From an uncultured Eubacteriales bacterium (lineage in GTDB: Bacteria; Bacillota; Clostridia; Peptostreptococcales; Anaerovoracaceae): a stretch of 6,986 nt of DNA. Every line of letters starts with the position of its first letter. The first letter of the stretch is position 1. Below the pieces are notes generated by a model that searched no databases, was not told the DNA's origin, and saw only the letters and a program-made list of their open reading frames with translations. The translations under genes were made by a program, and so were the position numbers. Shown here piece by piece: positions 1-5,064 of this stretch. Location of the stretch: positions 1 to 6,986 of the forward strand of contig CACWYF010000067.1 of the NCBI GenBank assembly GCA_902765035.1. The letters are read 5' to 3'.

Positions 1-133
1 CATAAACGCAGTAACGAACGACGGCCGAAGTCTTCGGGTCATAAGAATCGCCTGTTGTCCCATCAGTGAACGGGAATACAGGCTGTGCGAGACCGTCTTT
101 AAAAACGGGTACCTGATTGAAATTGCTGCTCAT
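1..133 (-). CDS. N-terminal fragment of an unidentified protein (possibly S15/CocE-type hydrolase)
   Basis: The gene starts at an ATG at 133-131 and runs off the left edge, so only 44 codons are visible. An AGGAGA ribosome binding site sits about 7 nt upstream, which fixes the start. The visible protein begins MSSNFNQVPVFKDGLAQPVF and continues to a VVRYCVYV-like segment. There is no signal peptide, so it is probably cytoplasmic. The pattern of a short polar start, a KDG-AQPVF segment and an R-(Y/F)CV(Y/F)V strand reminds me of clostridial Xaa-Pro dipeptidyl-peptidase/CocE-family alpha/beta hydrolases, but this is recollection and no catalytic residue is visible. It reads in the same direction as pheA. 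It is separated from pheA by 232 bp with two hairpins and a terminator, so it is probably a separate transcription unit. Confidence 0.75.
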   Translation of the reverse strand, partial: MSSNFNQVPVFKDGLAQPVFPFTDGTTGDSYDPKTSAVVRYCVY

Positions 134-174
134 TTTATCTTCTCCTGAATTAACATACTGTATTTTGCGGCGCT

Positions 175-191
175 TTTTCATGTGATGAAAA
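175..191. repeat. Inverted repeat upstream of the left-edge gene
   Basis: TTTTCAT and ATGAAAA are perfect 7-bp arms around GTG. They are flanked by a second complementary pair, GCGGC (167-171) with GCCGC (198-202), so the whole stretch 167-202 can fold as an interrupted stem-loop. It lies 42-58 nt upstream of the minus-strand start at 133, where a promoter, operator or leader would be expected. A function is inferred from position only. Confidence 0.35.
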
Positions 192-223
192 CCACATGCC
201 GCCAATCAAAGTGTAACACAATT

Positions 224-296
224 TGTGTCATCGGGGACGGTCCTTTTTGACACATTTCCGGTCCGTGTGTCAAAAAGGACCGTCCCCTTTGACACA
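224..296. repeat. REP-like long hairpin, copy A
   Basis: This is a long imperfect palindrome. The inner 22-bp stem pairs 233-254 with 266-287 without mismatch around an 11-nt loop. An outer 7-bp stem pairs 224-230 (TGTGTCA) with 290-296, separated from the inner stem by a 2-nt internal loop on each side. The stem starts with GGGGACGGTCC, a signature seen at many intergenic sites in Firmicutes genomes and resembling REP/BIME palindromes. Copy B at 2464-2536 has the same architecture. It lies in the gap between pheA and the left-edge gene. It may slow or stop transcription or protect the 3' end of the pheA message, but no long T-tract follows it on either strand. Confidence 0.8.
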
Positions 297-307
297 ACTG
301 ATGGCAC

Positions 308-343
308 AAAAAGATGACAGTGAGAACCGTCCCCACTGTCATC
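308..343 (-). terminator. Intrinsic terminator of the dehydrogenase-pheA operon (REP-derived)
   Basis: On the minus strand GATGACAGTG (343-334) pairs perfectly with CACTGTCATC (322-313) in a 10-bp stem with an 11-nt loop. Five T residues (312-308) follow immediately. It begins 22 nt after the pheA stop codon, where a terminator is expected. The loop carries GGGACGGTTCT, the same core motif as the long REP-like hairpins, so this looks like a shorter member of that family serving as a terminator. The stem is only moderately GC-rich and the T-tract is short, so termination may be partial. Confidence 0.6.
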
Positions 344-365
344 CTCTTTGACATATTCTTACAAG

Positions 366-1196
366 CTATACTGCTTCGTAGCAGCCGAGCATCTTTACTG
401 ACTGGCATACCTTCTTCATGTCTTCAAACATCTTCTTGCCGTCTGCTGTGGTGACATCGCCTTCAGCCTCTGCGTAGAAGTAGTAGTTCCATGGAAGATC
501 AGGCATGTGTCTTGAACGCATGATGCTCATGTTGTGTCCGTATGAGCTGAGTGTGCTGATAGCCTTGGCAAGTGAACCCGGCTCATCCTTTACGGTGAAC
601 ATTATCATGAACCTGTTGTCTGCACCTGCAGGAACGGTATCGTTCTCTACGCGGGACAATATCGCATAACGGACTGTATCGGATTCATTTTCTACAGTTA
701 CGACCTTGTTGATGAAGAGGTCACCGGCAAACATCATGTCGAGAACCTGTCCGATCTCACCGGAGTTGCTCTTCTCAAACGGGATAACGCATACGTCGCA
801 CTCGCCATCAACTACTGCCTGGTAAGTCTTGGCATAGTTAGGGAAGGCAACTCTTGTACGTCCCGGGAATGCGTTCCCTGCAACTGTATAGTCTCTTGGA
901 TCCATGCCGCCGCAGTATGCGATGCGCTGACCTGCCATCATTGTATTCTGCAGGGCCTTGCTTGCTTTAAGGGCGCTCTTGAGGAAAGGTACAAAATATG
1001 ACCGGATCTCAGGGTCCTCAATGAATCCGGCATCGCTGTCCACGATCGGCTGGTCATGGATAGTATCCTCAGCGGAGATGCCGTGAGCCTTCTTGTACTC
1101 TGCTATTCCCTTGACTGCTTCCATCCTGCGGAGGAATGCATCTGCAAGGTCCTTATCGGCCTTATGAATTTCTTCTTTCAGTTTTTCAATATCCAT
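366..1196 (-). CDS. pheA: PheA-like chorismate mutase / shortened prephenate dehydratase / ACT protein
   Basis: This 276-residue cytoplasmic protein has the domain order of the bifunctional P-protein, which turns chorismate into prephenate and then phenylpyruvate. Residues 1-88 are an AroQ-type chorismate mutase. Against the E. coli domain they keep R24, K35, D44, a Ser near 79 and Q83; the first active-site Arg is K7 and E52 is D48. Residues 90-200 resemble prephenate dehydratase (an IPFEKSNSG segment near 138-146), and 197-272 an ACT domain (PGSL at 206-209). P-proteins are usually 350-390 residues. Here the second dehydratase lobe seems missing, TRF reads NRF (194-196), and the ESRP ACT motif reads RSRH. 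Mutase activity is credible; dehydratase activity is doubtful. The ATG at 1196 is chosen over an in-frame TTG at 1235 because AGGAAGAG lies upstream of it. The gene follows the dehydrogenase after 67 bp, probably in one operon. Confidence 0.85.
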   Translation of the reverse strand: MDIEKLKEEIHKADKDLADAFLRRMEAVKGIAEYKKAHGISAEDTIHDQPIVDSDAGFIEDPEIRSYFVPFLKSALKASKALQNTMMAGQRIAYCGGMDPRDYTVAGNAFPGRTRVAFPNYAKTYQAVVDGECDVCVIPFEKSNSGEIGQVLDMMFAGDLFINKVVTVENESDTVRYAILSRVENDTVPAGADNRFMIMFTVKDEPGSLAKAISTLSSYGHNMSIMRSRHMPDLPWNYYFYAEAEGDVTTADGKKMFEDMKKVCQSVKMLGCYEAV

Positions 1197-1263
1197 CTTT
1201 TCTCTCTTCCTCTTTCCTTTTGCATATTGTCCCAATGCCCTGTAGCAGCATTGCTGTTATTAA

Positions 1264-2310
1264 CTAGTCTGCGTCGAGTCCGTTCTTGATGCGGTTCTCT
1301 GCAAAGTTGGTAGCGATAACGCCTTCAGGGATTCCTGTTGCCTTGGACTCTTCGAGCATTCTGTATACGGTGTTGTAGATGTTATGTACCTGCTTGAGTA
1401 CGTTCTCCTTGTCGTATGTTGTGAATGCTTCCTGACCTGCGTTGATTACTCCGCCGCCGTTGATGATGAAGTCAGGTGCGTACAGGATGCCGCGTGCCTT
1501 CAGAGCTTCGCCTGCAGCATCATCATAGATGACGTTGTTGGCAGCGCCGGCGATGGCTTTGCACTTGAACTGCGGGATGGTCTTTGAATTGACGACTGCT
1601 CCGAGTGCGCAAGGTGCGAAGATGTCGCAGTCTACGCCGTAGATCTCGTCTCTGCCTACCTCTGTAGCGCCGAGGTCCTCAACAGCGTGCTTCATAGCTT
1701 CTCTGTTGGAGTTGTTGCAGACGATCAGCTTAGCGCCGGCAGCGTGGAGTCTCTCTGCGAGGTCCATTCCTACTTTGCCCAGACCCTGAACTGCAATAGT
1801 CATTCCATCAAGGCTGTCTGATCCGTTCATGAACTGTGCAACAGCTCTGATGCCGTCGAATACGCCGATAGCTGTGAATGGGGAAGGGTCGCCGGATACA
1901 TCTGCGCGGCCTACTACGTAGTCTGTTGTACGGAGCATGTAGTCAGCATCCTTGGTGTCTGTGTTGACATCCTCTGCTGTATAGTACTTGCCCATGAATG
2001 TATTTACTGCTTCGCCGAAAGCTTCGAACATAGCCTCGGTCTTCTCAGACGGATGAGCGATAATAACGCCTTTGGCTCCTCCAAGAGGCATTCCTGCTGC
2101 AGCGTTCTTGTGGCTCATGCCGCGGGACAGGCGCAGTACGTCGAAAAGAGCGGCTTCTTCACTCTCGTAAGGCCACAGACGGCATCCGCCTACAGCAGGT
2201 CCGAGATTGGTGTTGTGAAGTGCGATGATAGCCTTGAGACCGGCCTTCTCGTTGTTGAAATAAGCTACCTGTTCGTGTCCATAAGCACGGATCATTTCAA
2301 TGTTAGTCAT
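1264..2310 (-). CDS. Amino acid dehydrogenase (phenylalanine/leucine dehydrogenase family)
   Basis: This 348-residue cytoplasmic enzyme belongs to the Glu/Leu/Phe/Val dehydrogenase family, which reversibly deaminates an amino acid to its 2-oxo acid with NAD(P). The N-terminal domain carries GPAVGGCRLWPY (37-48), K68 in SHKNAAAG, the catalytic K80 in GGAKG, and the catalytic Asp D114 in AEDVNTD. The Rossmann domain has GLGKVG (176-181). CDIFAPCALG is shared by leucine and phenylalanine dehydrogenases, while EDVNTD and AGAANNVI look more like actinobacterial phenylalanine dehydrogenase. With pheA next door, phenylalanine/phenylpyruvate is the likeliest substrate pair, but branched-chain substrates remain possible. 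The acidic residue expected at the end of the second Rossmann strand is Asn (VCNNSN, 197-202), which may change cofactor choice. The ATG at 2310 has GGAG 8 nt upstream and is preferred to the in-frame TTG at 2337. A strong promoter precedes it. Confidence 0.93.
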   Translation of the reverse strand: MTNIEMIRAYGHEQVAYFNNEKAGLKAIIALHNTNLGPAVGGCRLWPYESEEAALFDVLRLSRGMSHKNAAAGMPLGGAKGVIIAHPSEKTEAMFEAFGEAVNTFMGKYYTAEDVNTDTKDADYMLRTTDYVVGRADVSGDPSPFTAIGVFDGIRAVAQFMNGSDSLDGMTIAVQGLGKVGMDLAERLHAAGAKLIVCNNSNREAMKHAVEDLGATEVGRDEIYGVDCDIFAPCALGAVVNSKTIPQFKCKAIAGAANNVIYDDAAGEALKARGILYAPDFIINGGGVINAGQEAFTTYDKENVLKQVHNIYNTVYRMLEESKATGIPEGVIATNFAENRIKNGLDAD

Positions 2311-2368
2311 TGTGTCATCTCCATTCCTATTAAACAATTAATTACCCATTAATAATTATACTATTTTC

Positions 2369-2390
2369 ATATGCTATGCATATCCTATGC
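2369..2390. promoter_or_regulatory. Tandem 11-bp repeat at the dehydrogenase transcription start (operator candidate)
   Basis: ATATGCTATGC (2369-2379) is followed directly by ATATCCTATGC (2380-2390), differing at one base. The same stretch contains a perfect inverted repeat, ATATGC-TAT-GCATAT (2369-2383). It lies just downstream of the -10 box at 2392-2397, so it covers the expected transcription start. One helical turn per repeat in this position fits a repressor site. The binding protein is unknown. Confidence 0.5.
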
Positions 2391-2391
2391 A

Positions 2392-2420
2392 AATATAAAA
2401 CGGCACAAATAATTTGTCAA
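2392..2420 (-). promoter_or_regulatory. Sigma-A type promoter of the dehydrogenase-pheA operon
   Basis: On the minus strand a perfect -35 box TTGACA (2420-2415), a 17-bp spacer and a -10 box TATATT (2397-2392, five of six consensus bases) form a near-ideal vegetative promoter. The expected start near 2385 gives a leader of about 75 nt before the ATG at 2310. Confidence 0.75.
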
Positions 2421-2463
2421 CAGCAATAAAAAATGATTGTAAAATTGTACAAAATAACAAAAT

Positions 2464-2536
2464 TATGACAATGGGGATGGTCCTCTTTGTCACATGCACC
2501 GGAAATGTGACAAAGAGGACCGTCCCCGGTGTCATA
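2464..2536. repeat. REP-like long hairpin, copy B, directly after the PLP-enzyme stop codon
   Basis: An inner 23-bp stem pairs 2473-2495 with 2505-2527 with a single G-T wobble and a 9-nt loop. An outer 7-bp stem pairs TATGACA (2464-2470) with TGTCATA (2530-2536), set off by a 2-nt internal loop on each side. The layout matches copy A (224-296), and the core differs by only a few bases. It ends exactly one base before the stop codon (2537-2539) of the minus-strand gene. The minus strand beyond it is T-rich (2463-2440), so it may also end that transcript. Confidence 0.8.
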
Positions 2537-3691
2537 CTATTTCAGGTTGCCTGTGATCCTGCGGACTACTTCTTCGATGTTCTCTCTTCGTGTCGCGAGG
2601 TTGATCCTTATAAATGATCCGCTCTTATCGCCGCCGAACCATGAGCCGTAGTCGAAGGCGAGCCTGCACTTGTCCTGCATGAAAGGCTGCACTTCTTCCG
2701 GGCTGAGGTAAGCGCTAAAGTCCGCCCAGGCGAGATATGTTGCTTCCAGCGGTGTCATCACGACTTCCGGAAGGTGCTTTGCAAACTCTTCCTTAATATA
2801 TAAGTAGTTTCCGTAAATAACATCCTTCACTTCGCTGAGCCATTCGCTGCCGTACCTGTAGCCGGCTTCGGCTGCGATGTATCCCATAGGGTTGCCCATG
2901 CTGAGCCTCAGGCCTGCCATGAACTTGTCCCATGCTGCCCTGATGTCTTCATTCTTTATTACGACGAAGGAATTCCTGAGTGCCGCGACATTGAAGGTCT
3001 TGGATGCGGCAGTGAACATGATGATGCGGTCGTCCGGCTCTGCGACTGTCAGCGTCGGAGTGTGGACAGCTCCTGCGAATGTCAGGTCGTGGTGGATCTC
3101 ATCGGAGATGACCGCGACTCCGTGACGCCTGCAGATATCCAGCATCTGCTTCAGCTCGTCCGCTGACCATACACGGCTCACAGGATTGTGAGGTGAGCAT
3201 AGGATGAATGCTCTGACATCATTTTCCGTGATCTTCTTCTCGAAGTCTTCAAAGTCTATATAGTAGCGGCCGTCCTTATTCAAGAGCTCAGAACAGATGA
3301 GCCTGCGGTCGTTGTTCTCAACGGCATGGAGGAACGGGTAGTAGACCGGGGTGGTGACAAGCACTGCTTCACCCGGCCGGGTCAGCACCTGAACGGCAAA
3401 ATTGAATCCGCATACGACGCCCGGAGAGTATCTGATCCATTCGCGCTCCACTGTCAGGCCGTGCTTTTCACGTTCCCAGTCGATGAAGGCCTCGTAATAG
3501 CTGTCCGGAACTATATTGTATCCGAAGACTCCTGTATCCATGTAAGCAGCGATGGCGTCTCTTATATGACGGTCAACTTTGAAGTCCATGTCCGCTACCC
3601 ACAGAGGCAGCAGCCCGTCGGCACCGAATGTCTGCTGAAGACCATCCCACTTGCTGCAGTCAGTTCCTGTCCTTTCAACATATTCAAGCAT
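2537..3691 (-). CDS. MalY/PatB-type PLP enzyme (cystathionine beta-lyase or aminotransferase)
   Basis: This 384-residue protein is a full-length fold-type I PLP enzyme of the MalY/PatB group, whose members cleave C-S bonds in cystathionine or cysteine and often also act as aminotransferases. Seen in the sequence are LPLWVADMDF (28-37), GVFGYN (54-59), CSPHNPVSRVW (165-175), D197 in ISDEIHHDL for the pyridine nitrogen, K231 in AASKTFN as the Schiff-base lysine, and R362 in FIRINLA for the substrate carboxylate. Two usually conserved residues are changed: CNPHNPVGR reads CSPHNPVSR, and NIAGL reads NVAAL. The catalytic set is intact, so it is probably active. The start at 3691 has AAAGGAG 7 nt upstream. 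The gene is likely transcribed alone, because a hairpin and a separate promoter lie between it and the dehydrogenase. The substrate cannot be told from sequence. Confidence 0.92.
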   Translation of the reverse strand: MLEYVERTGTDCSKWDGLQQTFGADGLLPLWVADMDFKVDRHIRDAIAAYMDTGVFGYNIVPDSYYEAFIDWEREKHGLTVEREWIRYSPGVVCGFNFAVQVLTRPGEAVLVTTPVYYPFLHAVENNDRRLICSELLNKDGRYYIDFEDFEKKITENDVRAFILCSPHNPVSRVWSADELKQMLDICRRHGVAVISDEIHHDLTFAGAVHTPTLTVAEPDDRIIMFTAASKTFNVAALRNSFVVIKNEDIRAAWDKFMAGLRLSMGNPMGYIAAEAGYRYGSEWLSEVKDVIYGNYLYIKEEFAKHLPEVVMTPLEATYLAWADFSAYLSPEEVQPFMQDKCRLAFDYGSWFGGDKSGSFIRINLATRRENIEEVVRRITGNLK

Positions 3692-3709
3692 ATGTGTGCT
3701 CCTTTACTG

Positions 3710-3715
3710 ATTATA
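3710..3715 (-). promoter_or_regulatory. Candidate -10 box of the PLP-enzyme gene
   Basis: A perfect TATAAT lies on the minus strand 18 nt upstream of the start codon. No good -35 box is found at 16-18 bp; the 17-bp position reads CTCGAT. If used, the leader would be very short (about 10 nt) and the AAAGGAG site would sit at the transcript's 5' end. Use would probably need an activator binding the repeats just upstream. Confidence 0.35.
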
Positions 3716-3733
3716 GTATCCCTGAGAATTCTA

Positions 3734-3809
3734 TCGAGCGAGCTTCGTCGAGCGAGATCAATGGTTTCATCCTTACGGCAACGCCGTAATTGTGATTGAT
3801 GAAACCATT
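3734..3809. promoter_or_regulatory. Repeat cluster in the divergent intergenic region: direct repeats plus nested hairpin
   Basis: The divergent gap 3692-3993 (302 bp) contains no gene. TCGAGCGAG occurs at 3734-3742 and again at 3748-3756. Next comes an inverted repeat, AATGGTTTCATC (3760-3771) with GATGAAACCATT (3798-3809), enclosing a second one, TTACGGC (3773-3779) with GCCGTAA (3783-3789) around a 3-nt loop. The cluster starts just upstream of the -10 candidate of the PLP-enzyme gene, so it may bind a regulator, possibly the divergently encoded TetR protein. It might instead be a small mobile palindrome. The rest of the gap holds TTGACA-like boxes at 3852 and 3860 without a convincing -10. 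Confidence 0.45.
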
Positions 3810-3951
3810 ATACAACACCTGCAGCAGGAAAGTCCGCAGCTGTGCAAAAAGTTGACATTTTGACAACCGATGACACAAGTCAATTGAATTCCAATATGAC
3901 GAGAGTTAGCCTTAAACACAAAGACAATCAATTGCGGGGTGTTGCAGGGAC

Positions 3952-3964
3952 TGCGGGACCCGCA
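3952..3964. promoter_or_regulatory. 13-bp palindrome before the TetR-type gene (autoregulatory operator candidate)
   Basis: TGCGGG and CCCGCA form perfect arms around one base. The site lies 29 nt upstream of the regulator's start codon, just before its AAGGAGG sequence (3974-3980). GC-rich echoes (TTGCGGGG, TTGCAGGG) precede it at 3932-3950. TetR proteins commonly repress their own gene through such palindromes. The link here is positional only. Confidence 0.4.
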
Positions 3965-3993
3965 TTTTGTTGCAAGGAGGGGCCTAAGAAAAA

Positions 3994-4557
3994 ATGCGCG
4001 CAAGAGAAAGGATCAAACAGACACTACTCGAATTACTCAAAGAGAGCTCGGCAGACCAGCTGGCTGTCAAGACACTCTGCATAGAGGCGAAAATAAGCAA
4101 ACAGACACTGTACAATAACTTCTACGGAATACCCGATGCCATAGGCGAAGCGATCTGTGACATTATAGATGAAAAAGCAGGCAGGTACTTTGCTCAGAGC
4201 AACTGGATGACGGGAATGGAGAAAGTTCTTATTCTCTTTGAAGAGAACAGGGATATCGTGATGCATCTGTGGAACTCCAAGTGGAGAAACGAGGCATTCG
4301 AGGCCATCTCGTCTCATGCATATAAGATAATCGCGAGAGGCATACACGAAAGCGAGGTGGAGTCGGGCATCCGGGTGCCCCGCCAGGATGAAGCTATCAT
4401 GGCGGGACTGTATCTCGATATCTTCATGGGATTGCTCCGCAGGTACATGGAACAGAAGATGACACAGGATCCTAAACAACTTGTAAGAATCTACGGGGCA
4501 GTGCTTGATAAGGATACCTCTTACGGACTGAAAAGAATTAGTGAAATGCACAAATAA
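3994..4557 (+). CDS. TetR/AcrR-family transcriptional regulator
   Basis: This 187-residue protein has the layout of a TetR-family dimeric regulator. Residues 1-50 form the DNA-binding domain: RERIKQTLLELLKE as the first helix, then VKTLCIEAKISKQTLYNNF (25-43) as helix-turn-helix, close to the family pattern with T-LYNHF. The remaining residues are an alpha-helical ligand/dimer domain with no recognisable ligand motif. Length is normal for the family. AAGGAGG (3974-3980) lies 13 nt before the ATG, rather far, but no better start follows. It is divergent from the MalY/PatB-type gene and upstream of the pilus genes, from which a terminator separates it. Plausible targets are its own promoter, the divergent enzyme gene, or the pilus genes; the repeats in the 302-bp gap favour the first two. 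Confidence 0.88.
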   Translation: MRARERIKQTLLELLKESSADQLAVKTLCIEAKISKQTLYNNFYGIPDAIGEAICDIIDEKAGRYFAQSNWMTGMEKVLILFEENRDIVMHLWNSKWRNEAFEAISSHAYKIIARGIHESEVESGIRVPRQDEAIMAGLYLDIFMGLLRRYMEQKMTQDPKQLVRIYGAVLDKDTSYGLKRISEMHK

Positions 4558-4618
4558 ATCCGAGATATAAGCCAACTATTTAGCCTTTGTACCTATAAAA
4601 GAACAAATTAGACCAATT

Positions 4619-4648
4619 GGCCCAAAAGTAAATTGTGGGCCTTTTGTT
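4619..4648 (+). terminator. Intrinsic terminator after the TetR-type gene
   Basis: GGCCCA (4619-4624) pairs with TGGGCC (4636-4641) around an 11-nt loop, followed by TTTTGTT. It lies 61 nt after the regulator's stop codon and separates it from the pilus-locus genes. The stem is short but GC-rich. Confidence 0.6.
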
Positions 4649-4652
4649 ATGC

Positions 4653-4682
4653 TTGCTAAAATTTATCGTAGGAAACTATCAT
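4653..4682 (+). promoter_or_regulatory. Weak promoter candidate for the pilus-locus genes
   Basis: TTGCTA (4653-4658) and TATCAT (4677-4682) match four and five consensus bases with an 18-bp spacer. They lie after the terminator and about 58 nt before the first pilus-locus gene. The downstream leader contains a small CGTT/AACG hairpin (4698-4709). No stronger promoter is seen here. Confidence 0.35.
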
Positions 4683-4740
4683 TTGGGAGTTTTTTAGCGT
4701 TCGAAAACGATTTAGGGGTTTTAGGGAAAGCAGTCTTTAC

Positions 4741-5064
4741 ATGAAATTCGGAAAGAAAAATAAAAAAGATAGTGAACAGATAGTAGAGAATAGTTCTGAG
4801 TCAGGTGGCGCTGATCTGACCAAGCTCAGCAAGAAGGATCTTCTTGAGATAATGCTGAGACAGGGCGAGGAGATCGATGCTCTGAGAGCTGAGGTGCAGT
4901 CTCTGAAGGACCAGCTGGAGGCAAGGGAGATAGACATCAACAGAGTCGGATCACTTGCCGAGGCATCGCTTGCGGTCACTGAGATCTTCAAGGAAGCGGA
5001 TAAGGCAGCAATGACATATCTCAGCAACCTGAAGCGCATGGCTGAAGGAGGCATGAAGAAATGA
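4741..5064 (+). CDS. Small coiled-coil protein of the pilus locus
   Basis: This 107-residue protein has no signal peptide or membrane segment. It has a lysine-rich start (MKFGKKNKK), a polar acidic linker to about residue 26, a predicted coiled coil (about 32-66, with leucine/isoleucine heptads in LSKKDLLEIMLRQGEEIDAL and onward), a GSLAEASL turn (70-77) and a second helix to the end. Similar short proteins, sometimes labelled 'DNA repair protein' without evidence, are familiar to me next to signal peptidases in clostridial pilus loci; that is recollection. Its stop overlaps the signal peptidase start by ATGA, so the two are translationally coupled and probably work together, perhaps as a cytoplasmic adaptor. 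Its own ribosome binding site is poor: the nearest is AGGGAAAG at 4723-4730, so expression may be low. The function is unknown. Confidence 0.85.
   Translation: MKFGKKNKKDSEQIVENSSESGGADLTKLSKKDLLEIMLRQGEEIDALRAEVQSLKDQLEAREIDINRVGSLAEASLAVTEIFKEADKAAMTYLSNLKRMAEGGMKK

Noticed and set aside
224..343. CRISPR array suggested by repeated GACGGTCC/ACCGTCCCC units
   Set aside because: The units are arms of inverted repeats rather than regularly spaced direct repeats, there are no spacers of even length, and no cas gene is present.
1197..1235. Longer pheA starting at TTG (1235)
   Set aside because: The extra 13 residues are Lys/Arg-rich and encoded by the purine-rich ribosome-binding region of the ATG start at 1196; the family normally begins close to that Met.
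2311..2337. Longer dehydrogenase starting at TTG (2337)
   Set aside because: GGAG sits 8 nt before the ATG at 2310 and would be inside the longer frame; the family does not need the extra nine residues.
3326..3799. 157-codon plus-strand open frame opposite the PLP-enzyme gene
   Set aside because: It lies mostly opposite the N-terminal half of a well supported gene and has no family resemblance or ribosome binding site.
4033..4575. 180-codon minus-strand open frame opposite the TetR-type gene
   Set aside because: It is antisense to a clear TetR-family gene, has no ribosome binding site, and its Cys/His-rich composition is typical of a shadow frame.
4711..4726. Telomere-like TTTAGGGG TTTTAGGG tandem
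   Set aside because: Only two imperfect units in an AT/G-rich leader; more likely chance plus a weak ribosome binding sequence.
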